From: Caprimulgus europaeus
Taxonomy: Eukaryota; Chordata; Aves; Caprimulgiformes; Caprimulgidae
Assembly (NCBI GenBank): GCA_907165065.1
Contig: OU015533.1
Location: 30,210,578 to 30,274,577, forward strand
Direction: 5' to 3'
Length of the DNA: 64,000 nt
The position numbers and the translations under genes are program-made. A model generated the notes under the pieces. It made no database searches, was not told where the DNA came from, and saw only the letters and a program-made list of their open reading frames with translations. Below are positions 23,481 to 37,800 of the stretch, in pieces (within the stretch, counting starts at the first letter, position 1; every line of letters begins with the position of its first letter).

Positions 23481-23746
23481 GCACCGCGCTCGCGTTTTGT
23501 GTGCGCGATGTATTATTTATTTTTCGGCGTTTAGTTTCCTGCCAGGTGGGTCTCTGCCTCCCACCCCTGGGCGCTGCGAAGCCGGCTGGGCCGGCCGGAG
23601 GTGGGCTGCTGCGCGCCCGTCTGCGCCCGGTCCCCAGATAGCACCGAGACTTGATTTTTGCGGGGGGGCGGGGAGGGGGAGGGGTGTCGGAGGCGAGGAG
23701 GGGTGGCGATGTTTGGGATGCACAGCCCTGGGACGGGAACGCCGCG

Positions 23747-23798
23747 CAGACAGACAGACAGACAGGCACACACACACACAGGCGCGCACACACACCAA
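23747..23798 (+). repeat. Compound (CAGA)n-(CA)n microsatellite
   Basis: Perfect CAGA units from 23747 pass into CACACA runs that are broken once by GGCGCG. The site lies about 600 bp upstream of the leader splice donor and may be length-polymorphic. Confidence 0.92.
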
Positions 23799-24299
23799 AC
23801 CCGAAACCAAGGACAACCCCAAAAAGGACTCACTCTGCCTCGATGACTCAACGCAACTAATAACCGTTTCTCCGCTCTCTGTGGCGAGTCCCTCCTGCCG
23901 CTGCAGTCGCTGGCAGAGGAGGGAACGATTGAAAGTGACACACCGGGGGCCGCTGCCGCCGCTTCCCCGCGCCGCCAGGCACCCGCCGCCGCCGCGGAGA
24001 CCCGGAGAGCGGCGCTCCCTCCTCTTCTCCTCCCCCCGTCTCCCCCGGTATTGATTTTTCTCCGCTGAAGGTGTGAGAAGTCGGCTCCCTCTCCCCTCTT
24101 CTCTGCGTCGGAGCCGGCGGCCCCGCGGCTCCCCGCCCCCTCGCCCCGACCTCCCCGCTCCGCTCCGCTCCTCTCGTCACCCGGGACCCTCCGGGAAGGG
24201 GCTCCGGCCCCTGCCACCCCGCGCAGCGCGGGCAGCCTCCCCGGCCCCGCCGCCTCGGCACCCCCGGAGGAGGGCAAGAAGGGGGCTGGGGGTGGGGGG

Positions 24300-24422
24300 A
24301 CGGAGTAGAAGGGAAGAAAGCGGCGTGAGAGGAGGAAACAAGAAAACTTTCCACCCTGGATTCTCTACTTCTGATCCATGGACAGAGCCCAACTCAGCCA
24401 ACTTACAGACAGGCTCTAAGCA
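24300..24422 (+). other. SATB2: SATB2 5' non-coding leader exon (3' part; left end unknown)
   Basis: The sequence ends in CTCTAAGCA followed by GTAAGTA, a strong splice donor at 24423. Joining base 24422 to the acceptor-defined exon start at 24845 gives a leader whose reading frame into the SATB2 ATG contains a TGA at 24326-24328 and no in-frame ATG after it. That supports translation starting at 24895. The left limit given here is arbitrary because the start site cannot be seen. Splice junctions are predicted from motifs, not from transcripts. Confidence 0.7.
24378..24419 (+). CDS. Upstream ORF in the SATB2 leader, 13 codons
   Basis: An ATG in the context GATCCATGG (G at +4) opens a 13-codon frame, MDRAQLSQLTDRL, that ends at TAA three bases before the predicted splice donor. 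It is complete within the leader exon and out of frame with SATB2. A terminating uORF like this usually lowers translation of the main frame or makes it depend on reinitiation. Whether the peptide is made or conserved is not known. Confidence 0.45.
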   Translation: MDRAQLSQLTDRL

Positions 24423-24459
24423 GTAAGTACAGCGGCAGCTCCTGGGAGCCGCTCGCTAG

Positions 24460-25527
<1,068 letters not shown>

Positions 25528-28500
25528 TGAGGGCCGGGCAGCCTGGCTGCCCCCGCGGGGGCGGGTGCCGAATGAGGTGCGTTACACCCAGCCCACAGCT
25601 CTGAGAACGGGGTCTCGCGGTGGAAAAAAATGACAGCTCTTCTGTTTGCATTTAGAGGTTCTTATTTTTCTTTCTGAAAATAACATTTTGTAGCAGTTGT
25701 TGTAAAAGAGGACAGGGCAGAAAGCGTGCAAAGTTCAGGTCTTCCAGCACAGCTATTGAGCGTTAGTTTTGTAGCATTCCTGCAATTCTCTAGAATACTT
25801 TAACTTTTGTACTTACTTTGCTATTTAGTTGCTGCTCAGTTTTGTATTTAAGTGTTAAAGTGACACAAGTGGTTACTTTAATTTTTTTTCCTTTTATTCT
25901 AAGTAGCTAAACTTTCCAGTCACCTCTCCTAAATGCCTCCTTTTAAAATCTTAACTCTGATGCTGTCGTGTTTAACACAGTGCAGCCTCGTGCTAGAAGA
26001 AATATATGTAAAAATCTTGGAATTAGCCAGGTGTTGCAGGCAAAATAATACAGGACAGGGCACAAATAACTTTTTTTTTTTTCAAAGAAACGTCTTTGTA
26101 TTTGTGTTTTAAAATGTGCAGAGTGGTAACACACAAATGTAGTTATTTATACACAAACAGTAAATGACACTTCTAGAGATACTTTGATACAGTCGTCACA
26201 TGACTCTGTATTACGTGAGGTTTATTTAGCAATTTTACCATTAGATGCTTCTTTTAGACGTCTTTGGCTCAATAGGCTTCCTAATTGCTGAAGTTTGCTA
26301 AGGGGCTGCAGATTTTATTTTATTTTAAAAACGTAGGATTCATTTATATACATAATGAAGGGTAAGATATCTCACCAGTTCTTTATGTTTCTTGGATTAC
26401 TGTATGTCGTTTTTTTAAACCTCTTCTCTGTGTTCTTTTAATGTATGGAAAAAGAAGAAACAGCTTTGCAGTGAAAGACTTGCAGTACTATTCCACTTAC
26501 AAATTAGCGGAGAAATAATTTGTTGAATAATTTGGAAAATGGACTAGTTAATAATCGAGAAAGTAATATATGTAGTTTTGGATGCCTTTCTCGAGACTGA
26601 GGCATTGTAGCTCTTTAATTTTAAAGAGAATATTAGAACTGGAGCTAAAATCTTTTTCCTTGGGGCATTTATAGAAATACACTTTAAAGAAATGCTTTTA
26701 AATGTTTTTCTATATATGTTGCTTTCTAATTGCAGCTGTGTTAGCCAAGGGGAATCCACCAGCTTTTATAGTTTGTATCGATGGTTCAGCTTCAATCTGG
26801 CCTGTTAAGTTATGGAAGATTTCTTCCACTTAAGACAAAGACTTGTATTTCTGAAAGCAAACTTTTAAGAGCCTATATTTTCATTCATTACTCTTCAGCT
26901 CATTTATAAAGTTGGTGTAGACTGGAGTGTAAAAGTGTGGAGGGATAGGAAATGCAGAAGTTATTTCTTTTTTTCTTTTCCTTAGCTGGTGTTCTTTAAA
27001 CAGTCTCAGTCTTTTTGGTTTTAGGCTATTCATTATAAAGTTTATTCATCACTCCTTATTGATACTGAAAGCAAGAAGAAAATTATTCTTGTCTGAATAC
27101 TTACCTAGGTTCCATGATACTCAATGCTAAATCAGTTAAGGCAGATTTTTTTAATAAGATAATGGTGCTGTTTAAAATTGATTTAATTTTTTTTCTCCTC
27201 CTGGAACTGCTCTCAAGATAAATCAACATAGCTAATTTCCAGATATTTTTTCCTATGCTCTTTTTCAAGTTTGATGTTTAAGAACCTGTGTGACCAAATG
27301 ATCTTTTTCTGAATGCAGATGGCACCATTTCAGGTATTTCTGGAAGTCTGTATCTTTACAGTGATTGCTGCGGTGTTAGTAATTTTTTCACTTGAATTGT
27401 TAAATGCAGGTGTGGACATTTGCAGAAGGGCTTACTTTTAATATACTTGTAAATTAGTATAAAACTCCTTTTCAAATAATAATTAATAAAGACTCTTTTA
27501 GTGTTGTTCTTAGTGGTTGGTAAAAAGGAGAGTATTGAAAGTCATAGTGAATTGACATCTGAGGCTCCGGTTGTCAGTTTTTCAGTTTATTCTTATTTCT
27601 CAAGATTTAAAAAGCACTAAAATTTCTTGAATGTGATCTTCATTTGGGAAAAAAAATGAATACTTCACTAGAAAATAGAGACCATTTTAGGGTTTTTTAT
27701 TATTCTATTAAGTGTATCTAGAGGTTTTGAAAGCAAAGACAGATGCTAGCAATTATTTTTTTTCATCTCATTTTGGGCCTTAGATATTTAAATGCTGAAA
27801 TTCCTTCCTGCTTGTCAAGTGGCTTTTTGGTGTAATAATATCTGTTTCTGAACTTAATTCCTGTGAACAGAGCAATAAGCTCTCAGCTGACTGGTGCTGT
27901 GATGAGACTGATGACCTTTGGTAACAAGTTTTATAATCATAGTGCTGGTTACAATTATTTTCCAGTGACTTCCCTGAGAAATAGAGAAATATTATAGTGC
28001 TGTAGGTGTTTTTAGCTTCCTCTCTTGATTTATGAGTGAAAAAGTGTTCTAAACTAAGCTTTTCTAGTGCAGATGGAAAATCAACTGTTCTCATGAGAAA
28101 TTTTACCTTATGACTTTTTTTTTTATTCCTAACCAGAATGTACTTAATTCAAAGGGCCATTACAGCAGCTGTAATAAACTAGTGAAGGTCACTAGAAAGA
28201 TAAATGGGGTCCTAAAGGTTGTGCTTAATAGGAGATTTAAAAGTTTTGGTACTGTTTACGATGTTGTTAGTGTCAGTCCAATGTGTTAGAGTCCAACATT
28301 GGTTTGCCTGACTAACCCAGTGCTTTCTGAAATGTTTCAGCAGTTATCTAACTGGCCTGCTTTAAAACTTCTACGTAATAAAGTGCAAGTGCTCCGATGC
28401 TCAGGAGAGGCAGGTTTTAGAAAGGTCCCTGGGAAAAAAAAAAAAGGCTAATATCGCTTTAAAAAACATATGAAGCCTGAGAGAGAGTTTAGAGCAAGCA

Positions 28501-29069
28501 AGAGCACTATGGTGTTGACAGCTTTATATCCCTGTTGGGTAACATTCACTTACTAGAATTGGCGTCTCCTCTCAGTCAGTAATTCACTCCATAAGGATTA
28601 AAAAAAAAAGGGATGATTAATGGCTAGGAAACTTATATTTACAAAATTGTTGATTGCAGTTCATGAACCTGTTTGTGTATGAGTGAATGCGCATATATAT
28701 GTGTATGTGTTGATTTTGAAGAGCATAGAAAACAAGTATCTAAAGCCTCTGAATGCAACTTAAAATGCCTGCATGCAGAGTGAGCTGTTTTGAAGTTTGC
28801 TTTTGCTGAAATAGGAACATAGAACCAAAATGTAGCCAAGACACACGTTCAAATTGGGAGCAGGAAATGATTGCAAAAAATTTATTTGCTGGTTAGATGA
28901 GTTTGATGCAGTCTGATAGTAATGTGTTCTTGTTCATTTACCTTTTAAAATGTATGATTTAATAAGAATATTAATGGAGGAGAAAACTTTCAGACTAAAA
29001 TGTATGATTGGGATGTTAAACTATAGCTGTGGTTACTGTGCTTGTACAAAGTTGGATGTACCAGTAATG

Positions 29070-29330
29070 TGGATACAGTGACTCTGCGGAGCGCTGCTGC
29101 TAATTGCTGTAAGCCCTGTAAAGTTCTGATGGATCATGGTCTTGTCTGCTTAGGTGTAGTTAGAAATCTGTTTTAATATATCTCTGGGGCGACTGAAATG
29201 CCGACTGAGGATGATTAAAGAGCTGTCTGTCAAAATCCGTTCTAAATATTTCTGCAAAAATACCATAGGATTTGTGCTACCTTTTGTATCTTTCACAAGG
29301 ATTTAAACTACTTTACTGGAGAGAAAATCC
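29070..29330. promoter_or_regulatory. Unique-looking intronic block, conserved-element candidate
   Basis: The stretch is compositionally balanced and free of simple repeats. It contains TGCTAATTGCTG, GGATGATTAAAG and GAGCTGTCTGTCAAAATCCG, homeodomain-like and TALE (TGTCA) motifs, in a long A/T-rich intron. I infer a possible enhancer. The evidence is weak and rests on texture alone. Confidence 0.22.
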
Positions 29331-32300
29331 ACTTCTGTGCAGACTGAAGAGTACAGCTTCATCAAATTTGCTCCTCTGTTCTAAACAGTTAGTTAACGTT
29401 AAACTCTAAATGGGATCGTGAAGAGAGTAAGGAAGCATGTTTCACTTGTCCTTATGAATTAAGTAAAGTGAAAGGTTAAGTTTTAGATAGCCTTCCTGCC
29501 TAGATCCTGGATGAAGAATATCTTCCCACTGCCTGAAAGAAGTACGTAGCTATTTGAAAGAATTAAACACGGAGAGATCCAGAAGCACGGAAGCTGCAAA
29601 TCCTTGTTAGTTCGGGAAACAGCAGTATGTGAATATCTTTTATGTTTTATCTGTTGCAGAATAGTTGGAAAATGTTTCCTTGTACTTTGATATAATTCAT
29701 TAGGGATTGTGAGGAAATGTAAATGCTTGGATTTTACGTGTTTCTGATACATAATGAGGAAGAGAACTCTAATTTAACAGGAACAGTAAGAAAAGCAAGA
29801 CAGTGATTTCTTTTTCATGACTGATGGTTAAAAACGAGTTACTTGTCTTTTTTGCTGATTTCCACCCCCCACCCCCCTTTTCCAATCAGATTATGTCATG
29901 TAAATAGAATAAACAGAGCAGTCACTCCTGGAGGGTCATGTAGTGTATCAGCTGGATTTTTGCTGAGGTAGATAAATAGCCTTTCTTTATGTGTTTTCAG
30001 TACTTGGTCTGTTATTAAAATAAAGACACAGTTGGTTAAAATATACATGCAATTGAACATACGCATTAAACCGAGTATAGGGTATCCACCCATTCAGTGA
30101 CCTAGGCATAATTTGATGTTTAGAATAATTTTGGAACTCTAAGTTGCATCTGCAGAAAGCCACCGACAATTTTGAATTCAAGATTTAAGATTAGCTGCAG
30201 TAAGATTTTATTTTTTCCCCCACAGCAGTTCCTAAGTGTTTCAAGTCATCTCCCCGCTTCTCCCCCACCCCATACCCATGGCCACATTACTTAACTAGAT
30301 GCTATTATTCTCATCATGAATCAAAGGAAAGAAAAAGAAACCAATATCTTTGAAGAAGTAAAAATGTGAATTCTTCCACCCCCCCTTATAAATTGGGTCC
30401 TGCGTTTTTCTTTGTTTCACTGGGATAGAACAGAGTAGATTTATTGTCAATTATTTATAGGGTGTTTTTTTTTTTTGAAAACTCCTGTTAAGATGATTCT
30501 GTCAGTGACACCTCAGAATTGTTTTTATGCCTGAAGAAGATGGCAAAATCTTATTAAAAACTATAAAGATGCCAGTGAGGAAACATATTTTTAAGAAATT
30601 AAATAATAACATATTTCTCACTCAGAATTTAGATGAAGGATTTGGCCATCGAAGGAAGAAAATCAGTATTAAACTTTTATTGTTATGAATAAATGTTTAA
30701 AGGTGAGGTTTAAAGATTCCCTTCCTAAATACTTCATTTTTTGGAATATCGATATTCTATTTAAATTATTTTACTGTACTGAATATTTTATCTATATTTA
30801 AAAGTAGAAAAAAATGGCATAATGTAATTGTAGTCAAGTCGTCATTTCAATAGACAGCCATGTCATATTTAAAATTTCTCATCTGTAGCACAGACTTTCG
30901 GATGGATTCAGTTACGTTAAAATACCTTTACAAGTATTTGAGTTTAATAGTCTTAATGGAGAAGGTAGTCTGAATATTTATTTTTGCAGTTACTTTCCAT
31001 TATTACTGTTCTCCTTAAAACTGTTTGTGTGGAGTGGGGAGGAAAAGGGCCACGATGGTGACTTGGAGCTTAAGTAAAGTACTTGGACTAGTAAGATTTT
31101 TGTCACTTGCATTGACACAGAAGATGGTAATACAATATGACATCTGTGGTGTTGTAAAATTAAGACAGTTTTACTGCAGTCATGTATTTATATTCACTGA
31201 CCAGCTGTGTGACCTGTTTAGGAAAATTCTTATTTTTGTGATTGAGCAGTCCCCAACCTGCTTTTAAATCTTATTTTTAAACTTTTCAAAATAACTGGAA
31301 ATCTGTAAAACTTAGAAGATTTTATTTTGAATCCCAAATTGCAAGGCATAGATAAGTTAGGCCTTTAATTACCATCCCTCATCGTAATTTAGTTAAATTA
31401 GTAACTACTGCTGTGTTTTAGGATTAAAGGCCCAGTGTTTCAAGGTATGAAGTATTACCGAGCCCCTTTGAATTGATACGATGGGGGTTTGTTCAAGATA
31501 ACCCATGCCTGGTTCAGGCTCTGTAACTACTGAACAAGTGTCCTCTCCTTTTGAAGCTCAAAGTGGTTTTGAAACCAGCTGGCTGTGTTGAGTGAGGAAC
31601 CGATGCCCTTTCTAGCTTTGAAAAAATTGTCTTGTGGTAATTGGTTCCTACTGGATGAAATGTCTTGGGTCAGATGTGCTGGTCCCCACGATGCCATGTG
31701 TCACTAACGCAGGTGTAAGAAATAGTCACAGCAGACAAAAGGCAGCTGAGTATTTGATGGCTTTTGAGAAATGTTTTCTAGCCTCTAGCTGTACTAAAAA
31801 AAAAAATGGCCCTCCAACAAGCTCTGTACTTGTTGCAGGATGCTCATCCCCGGTGTCTCTGCTGTGGGGTTCCATACAAATGAGTTTACCCTGATCAGTG
31901 GTACGGAAGACAGAAAATACGCTTTGCAGTTTGATTTGGGGGAAGTTGTTAGCCCCCTTAAATGAGGTTCTTGTGGCCATTCACAAAGTGTTGACTGCCT
32001 TAATGTGTGATACGTTCTCAGCCAGCAAGTCATGTCCATATTGTCACGGTTCTATAGTTAGGAATTTTTTTCCAGACTTCCTGCGCGTTGTACAGAAGCA
32101 GGTATTGTGGCTGTTGTGTGTTCTTTGTCCCCGTCTTCATTTGCATTGATCCAGATATTAGTAAGGGAAAAATACTTAATTTCATATTTCCAATTTTATT
32201 TCCTTATTTTAGAGAACTTGACCCCCCCCTATAAACTAGTGTTTTAAGTTGTTTTATCTTTTTAAGTATGTGTACTAGCTCTGCTGGTATCCCCTGAAGA

Positions 32301-33509
32301 TTTACAAGTATACCAAGATGTCAGCATTTGTCTGTTAGCAATTTAGGGCTGCTGACATTGTGAAACCCTTACAGACAATGTTTGAAAGATTTTTGTTTGT
32401 TTGTTTGTTTTTCAAAAGTGTAATTCTTACTGTGATTTTTGAAGTGAACACTGATGTTGTTAATATCAGAGGACTTACATAAAACCTCCTTCCGGAGGGC
32501 ATTTCTACTTGGAATAAGACTATGCAAATAATTTACAGGATTGCTTAAAAGGTGGAGTGTGAGCCCTGCATTGCCAGTATCCTAAGCCAGATGCTAGGGC
32601 AGAGGTTTTGTGTCTGAACTCAAGATATATTTTAAATTTCCTGGCAAATGCTGAATGATTATTGGTGTTACATGCAGAGACATTAGGAAAAAGAAAGGGT
32701 TGTCATTATTTGTATGAAGGGAAAAAAAAGAACTTGAAGAAAAGAAACAAATAGCTCTAGATAAAAGTTTAAGCATACGACTTGTTTTTTAAATAGAAAA
32801 TTACCTGGCTAATAGTAAAAATTGTCAGTAATTTTGCTCTAACTGATGCCCGTGTATCAGACGGACATGCAGTATTAAACAGTTTGAGCACAACTGTACC
32901 TTGTTAGTAGCAATGTCAGCAAGGTAAAAAAGCTCAGCAAAAGACTATTAAAAATAACCTGTGAGACTCTATTTTATATGAAGCTGCAGCATCTCTGGAG
33001 ATAACCATACGCCCACTGCATTTTCAGAGTGCAGTAGAGATGTCTCCCACTTAAATATGTTCCCTCCTTATTTGTTCCCCAAAGACACACGCTGAGATGA
33101 AAAGACACTCTATTGACAGTAAACCTTTTCAAAAGTACTAAATCTGGCACAGAATGTTGGGAGGGGAGTTTCTTGTATCAGAACACATGATTTGCATCAC
33201 TGCATACAGCCATAAGGTTACCTCTCTCTCTCTGAGCTCAGTTTCTATTTGTATAAAGTTGGGAAGTGGCTGGATTAGTCTGTCATTACTTGTGTATCGC
33301 CGACACTTCACTCTCTAGAAGTTGCTGACTTTGTCTGCATTTGGACCAAAACTTCGGATAAGTGAGGAAACTTGCAGAGAAGTATTTACCATCATGGTAA
33401 TCTAAACTCACAGAGAGTGTTTTGTCATAAATTTAGCTGACAGGCATATATTGGAAATGAAGCATGTCATTTTCAAAACTATAACCAGACTATTTTTCAA
33501 GAGTAATAT

Positions 33510-33548
33510 AAATTCATATTTTGAGCATATATTGGTTTATATGAATTT
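33510..33548. repeat. 10-bp inverted repeat with 19-nt spacer
   Basis: AAATTCATAT at 33510-33519 is the exact reverse complement of ATATGAATTT at 33539-33548. It lies in strongly A/T-rich intronic DNA, where such pairs arise by chance fairly often. Confidence 0.6.
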
Positions 33549-34468
33549 CCATTATTTATATATTAAAATTAGATGTGCACAATTTCCAGCCTTATTATTT
33601 TGAATGGTTATTAAGAACTGTAGTTATAAATTCTGAGCTATGCAATACTTCGGAGTAAAAGGTGATTTTCATAATGTCTTTTCCCAACTTACAAATAACT
33701 TCTTTTGCCATAATACAAACATGCTAGCAGAGCAACATGATAGATGTCTCTTTAAGTATCGTAGTAAAAGAAAATGACTTGTATTCTGAAGCTGTGGATA
33801 GTTTATGTTGTTTTGGACCCATTTCCCAAGCAGTGATCGAAAACAGATTACAATAACAATTATACAGTCAGAAGATGCAATATCCATTTCTGTTTTAATT
33901 GAGTGAAAGAATAATAAAAACATCATTAAGAAAAATGAGGTGGACCTGTCATACACTCTACCAATTTTTAGACTTGGAGAAAATGCAGAGTAACAGAAGT
34001 GTGGGCTTTTTTTTTTTTAAAGTCAAGTTTTTTGCTCAAGCTAGAAGTCTGGATGGTAGACTTTCACATGGGCTGCTAAGAACCAGTACACAGTAAGTAG
34101 GTGTACTGCTTGACAGGAAAGCTGAAGTTAGGCATTATCTGGGTGTCTGGGTTTGGCTTAATAATTAATGTAATGTTTCTGTCATTGATTTGAACCTTCC
34201 TGACTATATTAATATGATCACAGTGTCATACTGACCTACCAAATAGATGAACTCAGAGAATGCCATGGGCAGGTAGAAAGTAGTAAAAAAGGCTTATTTC
34301 TCCTTCAGTATAAAAAGCTGTGCTGCTTCATGGTTTTTCCCTATTTTTTTTGCCTCTCTGAATCTGTGGATGTGTGTACCAGTAGGAGTACTCGGTCTCT
34401 TGAGCCATTTCTACTTGGGACTGACTCTTCTGTGGCCGTTTGGCTACCTTGCCATCTCAATCTTCTGG

Positions 34469-34807
34469 TTAAAACCCCACAGACAGAAAGGCCCCGTGCT
34501 GGGTGCATAGCAGCTGTGTTCCTCTTGAAAAGGGAGTGACTGTAGTTGAGAGCCTGAGGCTGAGGGCACCTAGCTCTCCATTTTCCCGGAAGCTGAGTCT
34601 TAGAGGTGTAAGCAGAAGTGTCCTTTCTGCTGTACCATATGTGGAAAGAGAAATCCTCTCTAGGGTAGCCCTGGCTCTAGTCATGTACCATACAGCTTTA
34701 TAAGTCAACATTTGGAATGGCATCCGGAAGTGAACTGGGAGCCAGTTCAGCCTTTGGAGAGCAGATGTCATCTGCTTTCTTTGGCTAACGCCTCTCAGTG
34801 AGCACAT
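34469..34807 (-). mobile_element. Ancient LINE (L2/CR1-clade-like) reverse-transcriptase C-terminal relic
   Basis: A minus-strand open frame of 112 codons contains ALQR followed by LNWLPVHFRMPFQMLTYKA. This closely matches the motif 'LHWLPV-x-RI-x-FK-x-LLLTYKA' near the C-terminal end of L2-type non-LTR retrotransposon reverse transcriptases. The following residues (ERISLSTYGTAERTLLLTPLRL) fit the family's next region loosely (LSPY...RTLRS...LL-PR). The frame starts and ends without the rest of the enzyme. The Met at its start is coincidental. It is a fossil rather than a gene. It is surprising that it stays open; conservation should be tested. Confidence 0.6.
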
Positions 34808-37800
34808 GCATTTGCACTAGCAGAAGTATCTGATTCTCCAGTGTAGTTCTGTGTACACAATGTTGTAGCAATTCAGCCTGTTAAGCCCCAAAAGTATGGA
34901 TTGCTGAGTCTTAGCAAGTGAATCCACCCATAGTAGGTCAGCCTGTAGGTAGCTTCTTTCTACTCTCTCCCCAAAATATCGCTAACTGACTCAACAAAGA
35001 CTGTGCATACCTGAGAAAGAAGAACTTGTACCTGTTAACTCTTGTTCCTCAACCTCATGACTTGTTTGATGAAGATGTGGTAGTTATTAAAAACTGTTAT
35101 TGTGACCTGCTGGCTGATAAAAGTAAATGTTCCTAAAATGATAGTGTTCAAATGGACAGTTGTCAAATGTGGTTGTGGTTCTCTCCTCTGTTCATTTTCC
35201 TGCTGAAGATCTGATGAAGATCTCTGTGATCCCTTTATACCAGAAAAATATCATCTAGTAATGATGTTGCCGTAGCAGTAGCCGAGCCCTTGCTGAAAGC
35301 ATAGCGGGATGGAGGGGCTACATGGCGAACCGTTGAGTTTGATGAGATTTATTCCGTTCTGAGGTGGTGTTCAATGTGGTTTGTCCTATTGCATGCGTGC
35401 TTGTGATTTTTGCTCATAACCAGTTCTGCCGTATCCGTTGACGCTGTCACTTATAAGTGAGGTTTTCTAATGCTGCCAGTACCTAAAAGACTTGAGGGAA
35501 GGAGGCAATGATTACAGATCCATTCAGCTTGCCTTACAGCCTGCAATTGGGCTTTAAGAAAGAGGTGTAGGTGCAGTAGTTTTGTTAGACTCTCCGTTAT
35601 CTATTCATCTGGTAACGTGAAGGAGGGGTGATACGGTTTCTTCTTTTTCTTGCCAGGGGGTGGTTCACAGAGGAATGGACATGGAGCAGAAAAGAGCTTG
35701 CTGGTGGGTCCCAGTGGAGATCTCAGAACAGGCCTGAATGTGGTGTATACAGCTTTTCTCCAGAAATAAAACCTCAAACCAGCTACGAAAGCTTTTCTGT
35801 TACATTCCAGGGGACTTATCCCAGTACCAGGAGACTAGTTAATAGAACCTTCATTAAAATGCTTTTGCTAGAAGATGTTTTTTTTCTTTAAAAATGACAT
35901 AATAAGGTGGCATCTGCTAGCACTACTGAAGTTAAGGGCTTATTAGTGGTTCCAGTTTTCAGAGTTTAAAAATGTTGGTCATTAAAGTTAATTCTGGGTG
36001 GAACTTGTTGTAGAAAGTCTTAGCCCTTTAGGTGAGTTTTGTTACGTAGTTGAGGGAAAAACAACAGAAAGCAGTCCCCCAAACCAAAACACCCTCCCGA
36101 ACCCTAAGCTTGTTTTTAAGTTACAGAAACCAAAACCTAAAACTTGTAGGAAATTAATGGCTTAAGATTATTTTTTTTTTAAAAAAACCCACCAGTTTAA
36201 TTTGAAAGCGTTTTTTTCACTGGTTTTGAGTGAAATGAGTATATTTTCCATTAGTTCATATTATAAAGTGCTGCTGTGGGCTATTTTTTTCTTCTTTTTT
36301 TTTTAACTGGGAAACAAGTTGAATCAACTGAGCTGTTTTATTTAGGAAAAATGTACCTATAGCATCTTCACTGTTGCCTTTGTGTGGTTGTGGCTGAGTG
36401 CACGGTACCCCCACAGCCGTTCCCGCACATCCTGACGGGGGATGACTGGCAGGAGAAGCTGAGCGTTCCACTGGAACAACAGGAGTAGCTGCTTGTGCCT
36501 TCTTCTGACTCAGGCTCCCTTAAAACTGTATTTTGATGTCTGGGTTGTCATGGTGCTTGCTTTTCACTTATTTAGGTGGAGAGCTGGAAGTGCTTTATTC
36601 TCCTATTTAATTGCTTCTGCTTCCTGGCTGCCCTGTGCATGGCCGTCCCTGGGCTAACCGGGTGGCACAAAGCCCCAGTGGCTGCTCTCTTCCTTGCCCT
36701 TTGAACCCAACTGCTGTGACAGATTTTAAGTTTATGTTGAGTGCAACTAGTTTAGCAAAGCGGGTTAGTTACCAGAAGCAGCCAATCCACTTTGTCTAAC
36801 AAAGGTCTCGTCTCCCATGAGTAACACTTCTGGCCCAGGCACGCAGCACGAGAGACAGTGCTAGAGGTAAATACCTCGGATCCCTCTCGATTTCACGTTT
36901 CTTGTTCGTCTCAGCACATGCTCTGAATACTGCTTTTCTTTTATGCCATTTTCTGAGAAACTCAAGTATTATCAAATCAAGTTATGAATTTCATAATATG
37001 ATTCTGTGGTGGGATAGTGGCCTGGAATATTTTGTGTTAAACAGTAAAGCTGTTATTTCAGCTAGGAAAAGGATTCTTTGGCTAGTTAAGCTGTCAGAAG
37101 CTGGGGACATCTGCAGAGACATTAGTGACTTTATAAAATTTCCTGAGATCTGGGAGAGTTGTGATGGTTGGGAGACTGAAGCCACAGAAAGGACTGGAAG
37201 CTGAAGAAGGATGTAAATAATATCTTGTGGTTTGCTTTCATTATTGGCTAAAATATAATATGTAGAAATGCATTTCCTGCCTACAGATTTATTGAATATG
37301 TAAAGCCAGAAAAAATAACTGAGGAGGAGGAGAAAGTTATTGTCCTTAGTTTTACTTCCTCTGGCCCTCCTAAGAAGAAAAATTATACAATGTAATATTA
37401 TTTAACATGATTTTGTTTTTTTTGGCAAATGTATGAAAATAATCTGTGGACTGAGTTCTTTTTTACCAAATTGCATCTTGAAACGGCTGATAAGCCCGTG
37501 AGGAGTAGGAGTTTAACAGCATCACGTTACTGCTTGCAGGCAAAATCAGAATCTCACGTTTTGTCTAGAACGCGTTGGAGAGCAGAGGATTAGCAGAAAG
37601 TAAGGTCCTTGTTTTTAAACAAAACCTTTGGCTGTAATGAGGTGCTTGGCGCGTTTGTTTTGCATGGGATTGTATAGCTGCAAAGATCGCGATGTGGTCT
37701 CCTGTATCTGACACAGAGATTTCCCGCTGGCCTCCTGTCAGCGTGCACACACAGCTTTCTTCACATGGTTCCGAGCGGTTAGTGACAAACAACTGCAAAG

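Larger units (their letters stand above)
21500..24300 (+). promoter_or_regulatory. CpG-rich domain, lobe 3: presumed SATB2 promoter
   Basis: Very CpG-dense DNA runs directly into the SATB2 leader exon. It carries GC-box-like G/C runs and A/T islets: CTAAATAATTTAG at 22881-22893, ATCAATTATTCA near 22949, and TATTATTTATTTTTCGG near 23509. It also has a pyrimidine-rich tract (about 23290-23480) and a GACA/CA microsatellite. No canonical TATA box sits at a fixed distance from the leader, as expected for a CpG-island promoter with dispersed starts. A donor-like CAG|GTGGGT at 23546 could end an alternative first exon, but this is weak. The exact start sites cannot be placed. Confidence 0.6.

Noticed and set aside
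23062..24054. 330-codon plus-strand open frame upstream of SATB2
   Set aside because: It runs through the pyrimidine tract and the CA microsatellite, so the product would be simple-sequence protein. It is compositional.
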